The notes: generated from the letters alone by a model not told the origin. DNA of 64,000 nucleotides from Brevibacterium ravenspurgense (GCF_001584615.1 NZ_LQQC01000004.1:1-64000), one strand, 5' to 3'; counted from the stretch's first letter, positions 38,182-48,287 are shown. Program-made: numbers and translations.

Positions 38182-39591
38182 TCAGTGCTTCGGCTGATCG
38201 TCATCCTTTCCGACACGCTTGCGGCCCAGGGAGTAGTCGGCGTCCTTCTTGCGAAGGCTGCCCTTCTTCCGTGCGGTGTGTGCGTCTTTGCCGGCCGAGG
38301 CGATGTCGTCGGGGGAGTAGGCTTCGGTCGGCTGGTCTTCAATCGGCGTTTCGGCACCGCGTGTTTCCGCACTGCGCGCTTCGGCACCGCGTGCGCTGGC
38401 TGAAGCTGCCGAAACCGGTGCGGCGGCCCGCGTCTGCTCTTCAGCCTGCGCGGTGGTCTGAGCGTGTGCCCTGCTGTCAGCCTTGGCTCCGGTCTTTGCC
38501 GCAGTGTGCGCCTTGTGCTGAGCTTCGCTCTGACGGTTGTAGTCGTCCTGGCGTTCGCGCAGTGCCTTCACGGCAGCGCGGGCCTTCTTGCGGCGGCCGT
38601 GGCCGATGAATGACAGGCCGATAAGCAGGCCGGAACCCAGCAGGATGACGAGGCCCGCGGTGATTCCCGCATCCATCCAGAAGGTCTGCGGGAACAGGCG
38701 GATGAGTGAATCATCGAGGTAGAACTCCCATGTTCCAGCAGTGAAGAACAGGCTGTGGAAACCGCGGAAGAACGTGTCCCAGCTGACCAGAGCGAGGACA
38801 CCCAGAACGAGGATCGACACGAGTGTGAGGATCGCACCGAAGCGGATGCCGATGCGCAGGCCCGGACCGTGTGCGCGGCTGAGGTAGAGGCCGGCGAGCA
38901 CTGCGCCGATGAGTCCGATGATCGCCACCAGCATGAGGATCTGAACGAGGCCCTTGACGTCGGCCATGTGGGCGATTTCGGCGTCGTTGAACACGGCAAC
39001 GCCGTTGCCGGCGACAACATCGGCCAGATACCGCTTGGAATCGGCGTTGTACAGGTAGTCGACGGTGTAGGACGCAAAGTGCAGACGGTCAGAGGCGTTG
39101 AAGCCGAATTCGTCGACGGGGAAGCCGGGACGGTGGAAGTACTCGAACTTCAGGAACAGTCCGGAGGCTACCGTGCGGACAGCGACTGCGAGCGTGATGA
39201 ACGGAACAGCGAGGATGACCCACGCGGTTGCCAGAACATCGAGGAACGTGAACCTGCGGTACAGGCGCGTCTGGCTGAGCAGTTCGACCGGCGGCTGTTC
39301 GGTCTGAGCTGCACGACCGGCACCCCGGTCGCCCAGGTAGCGCCACTCTTCTTCCGACAGCGCGGCGGGCCTGCGCACACGCGACTCCTGCCGGCGCACC
39401 GACGGGTACGCCTCAAACTGTGCGGTGTCGTCGAGTTCGGAGGATCGACCGGCCGCCTTGGCGCCGCGCTCACCGGCACCGCGCTCACCGGCGCTGCGTG
39501 CGGCAGCGTCGTCCTGCGCGTGCTCAGCGGTTTTCATCCGCTTGGCCACGAGGTCGTCGGAGGTTTCTGGAGTGTTCGATTTTTCAGCCAC
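38182..39591 (-). CDS. TIGR01906/DUF1461-type integral membrane protein
   Basis: 469 residues from the GTG at 39591. N-terminal ~110 residues are charged and Ala/Gly/Arg-rich with near-repeated SAGERGAGERGAK. Then membrane segments: LDVLATAWVILAVPFITLAVAV, an extracytoplasmic region (EYFHRPGFPVDEFGFNASDRLHFASYTVDYL, residues characteristic of the TIGR01906 family), and three more helices ending in GLVILLGSGLLIGLSFIG. A long charged C-terminal tail (about 110 residues) with SARGAEARSAETRGAETP repeats follows. The family is of unknown function. The start is uncertain because there is no ribosome-binding site. Confidence 0.75.
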   Translation of the reverse strand: MAEKSNTPETSDDLVAKRMKTAEHAQDDAAARSAGERGAGERGAKAAGRSSELDDTAQFEAYPSVRRQESRVRRPAALSEEEWRYLGDRGAGRAAQTEQPPVELLSQTRLYRRFTFLDVLATAWVILAVPFITLAVAVRTVASGLFLKFEYFHRPGFPVDEFGFNASDRLHFASYTVDYLYNADSKRYLADVVAGNGVAVFNDAEIAHMADVKGLVQILMLVAIIGLIGAVLAGLYLSRAHGPGLRIGIRFGAILTLVSILVLGVLALVSWDTFFRGFHSLFFTAGTWEFYLDDSLIRLFPQTFWMDAGITAGLVILLGSGLLIGLSFIGHGRRKKARAAVKALRERQDDYNRQSEAQHKAHTAAKTGAKADSRAHAQTTAQAEEQTRAAAPVSAASASARGAEARSAETRGAETPIEDQPTEAYSPDDIASAGKDAHTARKKGSLRKKDADYSLGRKRVGKDDDQPKH

Positions 39592-39667
39592 AGAACCATG
39601 GTGCCAATTGTGGGCGGCAAGCGCTCGGATGACACGCGCAATCAGCGCCGACTGCGGACCGGCGACC

Positions 39668-40597
39668 TCAGGACAGAAGGGCTGAAAGCAGCACAATCGT
39701 GGGGAAGGAGAGGATCGTTGTGACGAAAACGGCATCGCGCACCAGCGTTTCTGCCATGCGGTAGCGCATGGAGTACACGTAGACATTCTGCGCTGTCGGC
39801 AGGGCCGAGGTGACGACGATCGCCATGAGGTCAATGCCGGTGAATCCGAGCAGCGGACCGCCGATCACCCACGCAATGAGCGGCTGGACCGCGAGTTTGA
39901 CCGCCGTGATGAGGGTCAGATCCGTGCGTGTTCCGCGGGCCGGCACCGCCCAGCCGTCCTTGAGGGATATGCCGAACGCCAGCAGGGTGAGCGGCACGGA
40001 GGTCGCACCGATCATTGAGACGGGATCGTGGATGATCTGGGGAAGACGCAGACCGGTGATGGCGAAGAACAGTCCAACGGCAGCACCGATGAGGATCGGG
40101 TTGCGGATCACCTGCAGCAGCGGGGTCCACCAGTGGGCGAGAGTACCGGCGCGCTTGGCCTGGTGAATGTCGAGAATCACCATGCCCAGGGGCGCGAGGA
40201 TCACCAGTTGGAACAGCATGATCGGCGGTACGTACGAACTGGACTTCAGGACGTAGATCGCGATCGGAATGCCCAAGTTGCCGATGTTGACGTAGGACAC
40301 CGCCCAGCCGCTCATCACCGCCCTGCCCAAGGACCGGTGTTTGAAATACGAGAACGTGAACAACGCGATGCCCACGAGTGATGCCGAACCTGCCGTGGCG
40401 AAGATGGCGGGGGAGAAGATCCGCTCGAGCGGGGCTTCTGCAATGAGGTCGTACAGCAGCGCCGGGGTCGACACGTAGAAGACGGTGGACGCCAGAACCC
40501 TCTGGCTCTGTGCGCCGAGAACTCCGCTGCGCCCTAAGAGGAAGCCCACGAAGATGATGAAGCCGATGACGGCAAAGCCTTCGAGAGCGCCGAGCAC
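39668..40597 (-). CDS. AEC family (auxin efflux carrier-like) transporter
   Basis: 309 residues, about ten membrane segments. Signatures: GFIIFVGFLLGRSGVLG, VFYVSTPALLYDLI, GNLGIPIAIYVL (first half) and ALPTAQNVYVYSMRY (second half), matching membrane transport protein PF03547. Bacterial members export malonate, malate or other small acids; the substrate is unknown. GTG start with AAGGA six bases upstream. It is divergent from hrpA and 76 bp upstream of the DUF1461-type gene on the same strand. Confidence 0.88.
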   Translation of the reverse strand: MLGALEGFAVIGFIIFVGFLLGRSGVLGAQSQRVLASTVFYVSTPALLYDLIAEAPLERIFSPAIFATAGSASLVGIALFTFSYFKHRSLGRAVMSGWAVSYVNIGNLGIPIAIYVLKSSSYVPPIMLFQLVILAPLGMVILDIHQAKRAGTLAHWWTPLLQVIRNPILIGAAVGLFFAITGLRLPQIIHDPVSMIGATSVPLTLLAFGISLKDGWAVPARGTRTDLTLITAVKLAVQPLIAWVIGGPLLGFTGIDLMAIVVTSALPTAQNVYVYSMRYRMAETLVRDAVFVTTILSFPTIVLLSALLS

Positions 40598-40794
40598 AGA
40601 ATGTCCTTTCTTCGATCAGTCGTCACTCTACGCCTGTCTCATCTTGTGCGCGCAGACGTCCCGAAACACGGACGGGTGGGCGAGGTGCCGGACTGACTGA
40701 CGAGGTGCCGGGAGGGCTGCTCTTGGAAGTCGGGGGAGCGCTGACGCGCCCGCGGTCTCATCTTGCGGTGGGATCCGGCTACTGTTGTGGGGAT
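40598..40794. promoter_or_regulatory. Divergent spacer AEC transporter / hrpA
   Basis: Besides the paired oligomer it holds GTCTCATCTTG twice (40636-40646 and 40755-40765). TACTGT nine bases before the hrpA ATG may be a -10 box. No gene. Confidence 0.45.
40681..40711 (+). repeat. Paired copies of dispersed oligomer CGAGGTGCCGG
   Basis: CGAGGTGCCGG occurs at 40681-40691 and 40701-40711, 20 bp apart, in the hrpA upstream spacer. The core CGAGGTGCCG is also found on the plus strand at 13611, 25559, 45442, 56299, 59380 and as its complement at 30324, 30348, 30897, 44045, 52101; the 9-mer CGAGGTGCC adds 7056, 10612, 31813 (plus) and 4540 (minus). Confidence 0.85.
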
Positions 40795-43700
40795 ATGTCT
40801 GACGCTTCGTCTTCACAGCCCTCATCCCGCCGGTCTTCGCGCCGCCGCGGGAAGCGTCGCCGTCCCCGCGGCAGTTCTCCCCAACAGGCCGAACGCCTGC
40901 AGCGTCTGCGCCAAGCGCGCCTGCGGACCGACCTCCACATCGAATATCCCGATGAACTTCCCGTCAGCAGCCGCCGCGATGACATCGCCCAGGCCATAGA
41001 AGACAACCAGGTTGTCGTTGTGGCCGGCGAAACCGGTTCGGGAAAAACAACGCAGCTGCCGAAGATCCTGCTGGAACTGGGCTACGGCATCAACGGGCTG
41101 ATCGGGCACACCCAGCCGCGGCGCATTGCCGCCCGTTCGGTGGCGGCCCGTCTGGCAGAAGAGACCCTCACGGAACTCGGTGAGGGAGTCGGCTATCAGG
41201 TGCGCTTCACCTCGGACGTCGTTGATGCGACCCGCGTGAAGGTCATGACCGACGGCATCCTCCTGGCCGAACTGCAGCACGACAAGCGGCTGGAGGCCTA
41301 TGACGCGATCATCATCGACGAAGCCCACGAACGCAGCCTCAACATTGACTTCCTGCTGGGCTATCTGGCCCGGCTCTTGCCGAAACGGCCCGACCTCAAG
41401 GTGATCATCACCTCGGCGACCATCGACCCGGAGTCCTTTGCCGAGCATTTCGGAGACGCGCCGATCGTGTCGGTATCCGGGCGCACCTACCCGGTGGAGA
41501 TCCGGTATCGGCCAGTTGACGAAGACTTCGCAGAAGACCCCGACGGACTCCTCGAAGAAGAGCAGCCCGAGCCGCGCGCGGCGGTCCCGCACGTCCCGGA
41601 TGCCGATGGGCTCATGTCCGGCCTGCTGCGAGCCGTTGACGAACTCGACCGCGAAGCCCCCGGCGACATCCTCGTGTTCCTATCCGGTGAGGCTGAAATC
41701 CGCGACGCGCAGGCAGAGCTCGAAGGCCACATGCGCACCAAGCGGCGCAACTGGGAAATCGTCCCCCTCTACGGTCGACTGTCAGCAGGGGAGCAGCAGC
41801 GCGTCTTCGCACCCCACTCCACCCCGCGGATTGTTCTGGCGACCAATGTCGCCGAAACCTCACTGACCGTTCCGGGCATCAAATACGTCATCGACGGCGG
41901 CACGGCGCGCATCTCGCGCTACTCCACGCGCACAAAAGTGCAGCGCCTGCCGATCGAGCCGATCTCTCAGGCGTCTGCCCGGCAGCGCTCCGGCCGGTCT
42001 GGCCGCACCAGCAACGGCATCGCCATCCGGCTGTACTCGGAAGGCGAATTCGACGCCCGGCCCGAATACACCGACCCAGAGATCCTGCGCACAAACCTCG
42101 CCAGCGTGCTGCTCATGATGGCGCAGCTGGGCTTTGTGCGCACAGAAAAGGACATCCTCGACTTCCCGTTCCTCACCCCACCGGAACCCCGGGCGGTCAA
42201 GAACGGCAAGAACGCACTCGTCGAACTCGGTGCGCTGCGCGAATCGGGCGGCACCCTCACGCTGACAAAACTGGGCCGGACACTGGCGACACTGCCGCTG
42301 GACCCCAGGCTGGCGCGCATGGTGCTGGCCGGGATCGAGGCGGGGGTCGGCCTGGAAACCGCCGTCATCGTCGCCTTCCTGTCCGGTCAGGACCCGCGTG
42401 AACGCCCCACGGAACAGCGGCAGGAAGCCGACGAAAAGCACAAGCGCTTCCACCATCCGTCGTCTGACTTCCTGTCCGTGCTGCGCCTGTGGAACTACGT
42501 GCAGCGCAGATCGGATGAGCTCTCAACCTCGAAGTTCAAAAAGCTGTGCAAGTCCGAGTTCATCCACTTTGTGCGGGTGCGCGAATGGCAGGACCTCGTC
42601 CAGCAGATCCGTCAGATGCTCGGCAACATCGGCAAACACATCGATCGGCCCGGAAGCGAACTCGGCACCCGACCGTCTGAGGCGGCACAGGCAGATGAGG
42701 CCCGTAGCAGGCGAAAGGGACGCCGCACGAACAAGCGCGGACCCTACACGGCAACCGAACAGGCCGTGCACTCAAGCCTGCTCACCGGCATGCTCGACAC
42801 AATCGGTGCGCGCACCGTCGAAGGCAAGGACTACATCGGCGCCCGCGGCACCAAGTTCAGGATCTTCCCCGGATCAGGCGTCTTCGGTGCCAACCCCGAC
42901 TTCGTCATGGCCGCTGAACTCGTTGAAACCTCCCGCCTGTGGGCGCGCACGGTCGCAGCAATCGAACCCGAGTGGGTAGTGCGGGCCGCCGGTGAGCTCA
43001 TCACCCACAGCTATTCAGAACCCCACTGGTCATCCCGTTCAGCAGCCGCCCTCGCATACGACAGGATGAGCCTCAACGGGGTCCCGCTGATCTCAGACGC
43101 GCGCATCAACTACGGCAAGATCGACCGGGAAGCCGCGCGTGACCTCTTCATCCGCCACGCACTCATCGACGGCGACTGGAACGAAAAACACGCCTTCGCC
43201 ACCCACAACGCCCAGGCTTTGGAAAAAGCCGAGGCGCTCGCCAGCCGCCTGCGCGACCGCCGACTGCTGGCCGAAGACGATGTGCTGTTCGAGTTCTACG
43301 ACGAACGCCTGCCGGAGAACATCGTGTCCGCCGGACACTTCAACGGCTGGTGGAAACGCAAGCGGGCGGAAGAACCCGACTTCCTCAACGTCGACCCCAA
43401 CAGCCTGCTGGCCGCTGACGGAACCGACCTCGAAAGCGCCGCGGACGACTACCCGCTGCAGGTGCAGCTGGCCGACGGCAGCAGCGTGCGCCTCAGCTAC
43501 GCCTATGAACCCGGATCCCGCCGCGACGGCGTGACCGTTTTCCTCAGCCCCGAACAGCTGCGAAGCGTCGACGCCGACGACTTTTCGTGGCAAGTGCCGG
43601 GACTGCGCCTGGAATACATCACCGCACTCATCCGCTCCCTGCCGAAGGCGAAAAGAACCTACTTCGTCCCGGCTCCCGACGTCGCAGCTGAAATCCTTGT

Positions 43701-44967
43701 AGGCGTGACGGGGCCGGAAGACGACAGCCGACTGCTGAACCGGCCTGCCGGCCACGCCCTCGAAGTGCTGGCAGCAGAACTCACGGCCCGCGCCGGCGGA
43801 GGCGGACTCATGGACCGCGTGCCCATCACCGTAACACCCGACGACTTCGAGCTTGTGCGGCTGCCAAGCCATCTGCGGATGAGCTTCGTCATCCGGCGCG
43901 GCAGAAAAACACTCGCCAGCGGAGAGAACCTCGCAGAACTTCAGCAGCGCGCCAAAAACCTTGACGCGGCAGCTGACAGACAGCCCGCACCCGCACCCGC
44001 CGCCCCTGCCCGCACGACCAAGGTGAAGACGCAGACCGCGGTGCCGGCACCTCGTCAGGGGATCCGGGGATGGGACTTCGGCGCCTTCCCGCAGCCAATC
44101 GAGGCGGACGGCCGCCGATTCTTCCCAGCACTCGTCGACGAGGGAACCTCCGTGACCCTGCGCTACTCAGCAGATGAAACCTGGGCGCACCAGGCAACAA
44201 TCCTGGGAGTCACACGGCTGCTGAGCTTCGGACAGAAAGAAGCCGCCCGCTACTGCCAAGACGCGCTGAACAACACGGCAAAGCTCGTGCTCGGGGCCCG
44301 CCGCACAAAGGACTCCGACCCGCTGGAAGACGCCGTCTTCACCGCGGTCGGCAGGATCGTGCGCACCGCGCAGTGCCTGAACCGCACTGACGACCACGGA
44401 CTGCCCGGCGGCGGCGACCACCCGCGGACAGAAGAGGAATACAAAGCGCTTCAGCGCGAAGTGGCCAGCCGCATCACCGGTGAACTCGACAGGGTCTACC
44501 AGGCGCTGACCCGCACATACACGCTCGCGGCGGATGTCGAACGGACCATCAAGAACACCCGCTCACTGACAGTGCTCGCCTCGATAACCGACGAACAGGC
44601 CCACCTGGCGGCCCTCCTGCAGCCGGGCTTCCTGACAACAGTCGCACCCGACTACGTGCTGCGCATGCCGGCCTACCTCGAAGCCGCTCAGAACCGTCTG
44701 GACAAACTCGGCACACAGGCCAGCCGTGACCGCCAGTTCATGGACCGCATCCAGCAGGTGCGCACCCAGATCGACGACAAGCTCGGCCGGGTGCTTGGCA
44801 GTGCGGCCCGGGACGACGCTGAGCGCTACAGCGCCGTTCTGCCCGCCGAATGGCAAAAAGTCCTCTGGGACGTCGAAGAGCTGCGCGTATCACTGTGGGC
44901 ACCCCACGTCGGCACGGCACACACCGTGTCCGAACAGCGCATCACCAAAGCGCTCGCAAAACTGTAG
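40795..44967 (+). CDS. hrpA: ATP-dependent RNA helicase HrpA
   Basis: 1390 residues, near the E. coli HrpA length. DEAH/RHA helicase: basic Ser/Arg-rich N-terminus, GETGSGKTTQLPK (78-90), TQPRRIAARSVA, motif II DEAHERSLNIDFLLGYL (175 on), SATIDPESFAEHF, NVAETSLTVPGIKYVID and QRSGRSGRTSNGIAIRLYS. It is followed by the winged-helix, ratchet and OB-fold (HA2/DUF1605) regions and the long DUF3418 C-terminal domain. HrpA rescues stalled or collided ribosomes in E. coli; that role is assumed here. The upstream in-frame extension is rejected. Confidence 0.95.
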   Translation: MSDASSSQPSSRRSSRRRGKRRRPRGSSPQQAERLQRLRQARLRTDLHIEYPDELPVSSRRDDIAQAIEDNQVVVVAGETGSGKTTQLPKILLELGYGINGLIGHTQPRRIAARSVAARLAEETLTELGEGVGYQVRFTSDVVDATRVKVMTDGILLAELQHDKRLEAYDAIIIDEAHERSLNIDFLLGYLARLLPKRPDLKVIITSATIDPESFAEHFGDAPIVSVSGRTYPVEIRYRPVDEDFAEDPDGLLEEEQPEPRAAVPHVPDADGLMSGLLRAVDELDREAPGDILVFLSGEAEIRDAQAELEGHMRTKRRNWEIVPLYGRLSAGEQQRVFAPHSTPRIVLATNVAETSLTVPGIKYVIDGGTARISRYSTRTKVQRLPIEPISQASARQRSGRSGRTSNGIAIRLYSEGEFDARPEYTDPEILRTNLASVLLMMAQLGFVRTEKDILDFPFLTPPEPRAVKNGKNALVELGALRESGGTLTLTKLGRTLATLPLDPRLARMVLAGIEAGVGLETAVIVAFLSGQDPRERPTEQRQEADEKHKRFHHPSSDFLSVLRLWNYVQRRSDELSTSKFKKLCKSEFIHFVRVREWQDLVQQIRQMLGNIGKHIDRPGSELGTRPSEAAQADEARSRRKGRRTNKRGPYTATEQAVHSSLLTGMLDTIGARTVEGKDYIGARGTKFRIFPGSGVFGANPDFVMAAELVETSRLWARTVAAIEPEWVVRAAGELITHSYSEPHWSSRSAAALAYDRMSLNGVPLISDARINYGKIDREAARDLFIRHALIDGDWNEKHAFATHNAQALEKAEALASRLRDRRLLAEDDVLFEFYDERLPENIVSAGHFNGWWKRKRAEEPDFLNVDPNSLLAADGTDLESAADDYPLQVQLADGSSVRLSYAYEPGSRRDGVTVFLSPEQLRSVDADDFSWQVPGLRLEYITALIRSLPKAKRTYFVPAPDVAAEILVGVTGPEDDSRLLNRPAGHALEVLAAELTARAGGGGLMDRVPITVTPDDFELVRLPSHLRMSFVIRRGRKTLASGENLAELQQRAKNLDAAADRQPAPAPAAPARTTKVKTQTAVPAPRQGIRGWDFGAFPQPIEADGRRFFPALVDEGTSVTLRYSADETWAHQATILGVTRLLSFGQKEAARYCQDALNNTAKLVLGARRTKDSDPLEDAVFTAVGRIVRTAQCLNRTDDHGLPGGGDHPRTEEEYKALQREVASRITGELDRVYQALTRTYTLAADVERTIKNTRSLTVLASITDEQAHLAALLQPGFLTTVAPDYVLRMPAYLEAAQNRLDKLGTQASRDRQFMDRIQQVRTQIDDKLGRVLGSAARDDAERYSAVLPAEWQKVLWDVEELRVSLWAPHVGTAHTVSEQRITKALAKL

Positions 44968-45030
44968 GGCCTCTCAGGCGAGAACAGCGGCCCCGTAAGG
45001 GGCAGCGGGAGGCCGGCGGCGCCTCGTGAA

Positions 45031-45417
45031 TCAGATGTAGAACAAGATCCAGGACGCCGGGAAGAGAGCTGCGGTGCAGACCGCCGCAAGCGCCCAGCGG
45101 ATGCGCTTCTTGGCGGTCTTGCGGGTCAGTGCGACCCAGTAGACGATGATCGTGGCCGCCGTCATCAGCCAGCCGGCGGAAGCCAAAAACCACATGCCCA
45201 ACAGCTGGCTGTTCGGCACACCCAACTGCTGCATGGGCTGCATGAAGTGCGCGGCCATGAGCGACATCGCGATGCCCAGTAAGCACAGCGCCAAAGACAC
45301 AATGGCCGAGGCAATGAACACCCACAGCACCCGCCTGTCGCTCCTGACCGGGCGGGCAGCAACCGAATATTCGGCGCCCTCGGTGCGCTGTCTGCTGGTT
45401 CTGTTCCTCTTGGCCAC
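45031..45417 (-). CDS. Hypothetical small membrane protein
   Basis: 128 residues from a GTG. Basic N-terminus (AKRNRTSRQR), three hydrophobic segments (VLWVFIASAIVSLALCLLG, GMWFLASAGWLMTAATIIVYWVAL, WALAAVCTAALFPASWILFYI) and a Met/Gln-rich loop between the first two. No family recognised. A TAGGAT box 6 nt before the GTG gives a leaderless start. It is divergent from prfC with an 80-bp gap and convergent to hrpA. Confidence 0.7.
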   Translation of the reverse strand: MAKRNRTSRQRTEGAEYSVAARPVRSDRRVLWVFIASAIVSLALCLLGIAMSLMAAHFMQPMQQLGVPNSQLLGMWFLASAGWLMTAATIIVYWVALTRKTAKKRIRWALAAVCTAALFPASWILFYI

Positions 45418-45423
45418 GGAACC

Positions 45424-45429
45424 ATCCTA
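45424..45429 (-). promoter_or_regulatory. -10 box TAGGAT, leaderless start of 128-residue membrane protein
   Basis: TAGGAT followed by GGTTCC and the GTG at 45417 (minus strand). Confidence 0.6.
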
Positions 45430-45485
45430 CGGAACCAAGCACGAGGTGCCGCCCACCTTCCGCCTGAGAGCTCAGCAGGCTGTCC

Positions 45486-45491
45486 TAGACT
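45486..45491 (+). promoter_or_regulatory. -10 box TAGACT, leaderless start of prfC
   Basis: TAGACT followed by GGCCGG and the GTG at 45498. It faces the divergent TAGGAT box 57 bp away. Confidence 0.65.
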
Positions 45492-45497
45492 GGCCGG

Positions 45498-47081
45498 GTG
45501 ACTCCCACCCCGCAGACCATTCGTGACGAAGCCGCCAGACGGCGCACATTCGCCGTCATCGCCCACCCCGACGCCGGTAAATCAACCCTGACCGAAGCGC
45601 TCGCCCTGCACGCGCGCGCCATCGGCCAGGCCGGCGCAACCCACGGCAAGGCCGGCCGTCGCGCCACCGTGTCCGACTGGATGCAGATGGAGCAGGACCG
45701 CGGCATTTCGATTTCCTCAGCCGCTCTGCAGTTCGAATACCGCGACTGCGTGGTCAACCTCATCGACACCCCCGGTCACGCCGACTTCTCAGAAGACACC
45801 TACCGCGTGCTGTCGTCCGTCGACTGCGCCATCATGCTCGTCGACGCGGCCAAGGGCATGGAAGAGCAGACCATGAAGCTGTTCGAAGTCTGCTCCCACC
45901 GCAACATCCCGATCATGACGGTCATCAACAAGTGGGACCGCCCCGGTCTGGAATCGCTGGAGCTCATGGACGAAATCCAGCAGAAGACCGGCATGCTGCC
46001 CACACCGCTGACGTGGCCCGTGGGTGACTCCGGTGACTTCCGCGGCGTGCTTGACCGTGAAACGGGGGAGTACACCAAGTTCACCCGCACCGACGGCGGC
46101 GCCACCATCGCCGGCGCTGAAACCATGGACCCCGCACGGGCCGAAGAAGTCGAAGGCGACGTGTGGACCACCGCCGTCGAAGAATCCGAGCTTCTGGAAC
46201 TGGAAGAGCAGAACTTCGACTACGACGAATTCCGGGCAGGCAAGCACACCCCGGTGATGTTCGCCTCAGCCGTCCTCAACTTCGGTGTGGCCAAGATCCT
46301 CGACACGCTCATCGACCGTGCCCCGGCGGCAGAACCTCGCCTGGACCGCGACGGCGAACCTCGACCCGTCGATGCGCCTTTCTCCGGCTTCGTGTTCAAA
46401 GTGCAGGCCGGAATGGACCGCAACCACCGCGACCTTTTGGCCTACATCCGCGTGTGCTCCGGAGTTTTCGAACGCGGCATGGTCGTCACCCACGCCGAAA
46501 CGAAAAAGCCGTTTGCCACCAAACACGCTCAGCACGTCTTCGGCCGTGACCGCGACTCCGTTGAGACCGCCTACCCCGGAGACGTCGTCGGCTTGGTCAA
46601 CGCCTCAGCCCTGCGCGTCGGCGACAGCCTCTACGTCGACGAGCCCGTGCAGTTCCCACCGATTCCGTCGTTCAGCCCCGAACACTTCATGGTCATCCGC
46701 GCGAAAGACCCGTCGAAGTACAAGCAGTTCCGCCGCGGCATCGACCAGCTGGACCACGAAGGCGTCATCCAGGTGCTGCGCTCCGACCTGCGCGGCGATC
46801 AGGCCCCCGTGCTCGGAGCCGTCGGCCCGATTCAGTTCGAAGTGGTCGAAGACCGCATGGTCAACGAATTCAACTCACCGTGCCGCCTGGAGTCCCTGCC
46901 CTACACGCTGGCCCGCCGCACAGTGAAGGACGACATCCCCAAACTGGCGAAAGAGCGCAGCGTCGAAGTGCTCGAACGCTCCGACGGAACGCTGCTGGCA
47001 CTGTTCTCAGACCGGTGGCGCCTGGGCGGTGTGGAGCGGGAAAACCCCGGCATCACACTTGAGCCGCTGGTGGTCACCTGA
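45498..47081 (+). CDS. prfC: Peptide chain release factor 3
   Basis: 527 residues. Translational GTPase that recycles RF1/RF2. G1 AHPDAGKST (22-30), G3 DTPGHADF, G4 NKWD and the RF3-specific RRATVSDWMQMEQDRGISIS switch and IRAKDPSKYKQFRRGI / GAVGPIQFEVVEDRM C-terminal regions. RF3 is not universal, so its presence marks this lineage. Leaderless GTG start. Confidence 0.95.
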   Translation: MTPTPQTIRDEAARRRTFAVIAHPDAGKSTLTEALALHARAIGQAGATHGKAGRRATVSDWMQMEQDRGISISSAALQFEYRDCVVNLIDTPGHADFSEDTYRVLSSVDCAIMLVDAAKGMEEQTMKLFEVCSHRNIPIMTVINKWDRPGLESLELMDEIQQKTGMLPTPLTWPVGDSGDFRGVLDRETGEYTKFTRTDGGATIAGAETMDPARAEEVEGDVWTTAVEESELLELEEQNFDYDEFRAGKHTPVMFASAVLNFGVAKILDTLIDRAPAAEPRLDRDGEPRPVDAPFSGFVFKVQAGMDRNHRDLLAYIRVCSGVFERGMVVTHAETKKPFATKHAQHVFGRDRDSVETAYPGDVVGLVNASALRVGDSLYVDEPVQFPPIPSFSPEHFMVIRAKDPSKYKQFRRGIDQLDHEGVIQVLRSDLRGDQAPVLGAVGPIQFEVVEDRMVNEFNSPCRLESLPYTLARRTVKDDIPKLAKERSVEVLERSDGTLLALFSDRWRLGGVERENPGITLEPLVVT

Positions 47082-47109
47082 CCGACTGCGAGCACCTCGC
47101 GGCGGGGGT

Positions 47110-47182
47110 TTAGAATAGATCGTCGGGCAGACTCTGGTCCTGACTGCGTCGCTGCTCAGGACCCTGCCCGCAGTCATGTCTG
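47110..47182 (+). promoter_or_regulatory. ino1 promoter (TAGAAT) and structured 5' leader
   Basis: TAGAAT (47110-47115) places the start near 47122. The leader then forms CGGGCAG/CTGCCCG (47123-47129, 47163-47169) enclosing GGTCCTGA/TCAGGACC (47135-47142, 47155-47162): 15 pairs, 5-nt bulge, 12-nt loop. Alternative pairings are possible: GCAGAC (47126-47131) with GTCTGC (47177-47182), and GACTGC (47141-47146) with GCAGTC (47169-47174), both next to the AAGGAG site. Confidence 0.6.
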
Positions 47183-47201
47183 CAATAAGGAGCTAGGACA
47201 A

Positions 47202-48287
47202 GTGGGAAACACGTCGATCCGCGTCGCCATCGCGGGCCTGGGAAACTGCGCAACGTCACTCATCGAAGGCGTTGAATACTACAAGGACGCAGATCCCGAA
47301 TCGAAGGTTCCGGGACTCATGCACGTGCAGTTCGGCGACTACCACATCAGCGACATCGAATTCGTCGCAGCGTTCGACGTCGACGCTGACAAGGTCGGCA
47401 AGGACATTTCCGAAGCCGCCTACTCCAGCGAGAACCACACCATCAAAATCACTGACATCCCGCACACCGGGGTGGAAGTGCAGCGCGGCCCAACGCTTGA
47501 CGGCCTCGGCAAGTACTATCGCGAAACCATCACCGAATCCGACGTCGAACCGGTTGACGTTGCGCAGGCTCTGCGCGACGCGAAGGTCGACGTTCTGGTG
47601 TGCTACCTGCCGGTTGGCTCGCAGAAGGCCGTCGAATACTACGCGCAGGCCGCAATCGATGCGAAGGTCGCATTCGTCAACGCCCTGCCGGTGTTCATCG
47701 CAGGCACTAAGGAATGGGACGACAAGTTCAAGGAAGCCGGCGTGCCGATCGTCGGCGACGACATCAAGAGCCAGATCGGTGCGACGATCACCCACCGCGT
47801 CATGGCCCGCCTGTTCGAAGAGCGCGGCGTGATCCTCGACCGCACCTACCAGCTCAACGTCGGCGGCAACATGGACTTCAAGAACATGCTCGAACGCGAG
47901 CGTCTCGAGTCCAAGAAGATCTCGAAGACCCAGGCGGTCACCTCGAACACCTCGGCAGAACTCGCCGAACGCGACGTCCACATCGGCCCCTCCGACTACG
48001 TGGGCTGGCTGGACGACCGCAAGTGGGCATTCGTCCGCTTGGAGGGCCGTAACTTCGGCGACGCGCCCGTCTCCCTTGAGTACAAGCTCGAAGTGTGGGA
48101 CTCTCCGAACTCCGCCGGCGTCATCATCGACGCTGTGCGCGCAGCCAAGATCGGCCTGGACCGCGGCATCGGCGGTGCACTCATTTCAGCATCGTCGTAC
48201 TTCATGAAGTCCCCGCCACTCCAGCAGAACGACGAAGCCGCACACGCGGCCGTAGAAGCTTTCATTGCCGGCGAAGCCGACAGCTGA
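47202..48287 (+). CDS. ino1: Inositol-3-phosphate synthase
   Basis: 361 residues, the actinobacterial length. It converts glucose-6-phosphate to myo-inositol-1-phosphate (NAD-dependent), feeding phosphatidylinositol and mycothiol. NAD-binding [13 protein letters not shown] (11-23), [49 protein letters not shown] (catalytic Lys region) and [14 protein letters not shown] start with AAGGAG. Preceded by a structured leader and followed after 40 bp by the DadA-like pair on the same strand. Confidence 0.95.
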   Translation: MGNTSIRVAIAGLGNCATSLIEGVEYYKDADPESKVPGLMHVQFGDYHISDIEFVAAFDVDADKVGKDISEAAYSSENHTIKITDIPHTGVEVQRGPTLDGLGKYYRETITESDVEPVDVAQALRDAKVDVLVCYLPVGSQKAVEYYAQAAIDAKVAFVNALPVFIAGTKEWDDKFKEAGVPIVGDDIKSQIGATITHRVMARLFEERGVILDRTYQLNVGGNMDFKNMLERERLESKKISKTQAVTSNTSAELAERDVHIGPSDYVGWLDDRKWAFVRLEGRNFGDAPVSLEYKLEVWDSPNSAGVIIDAVRAAKIGLDRGIGGALISASSYFMKSPPLQQNDEAAHAAVEAFIAGEADS

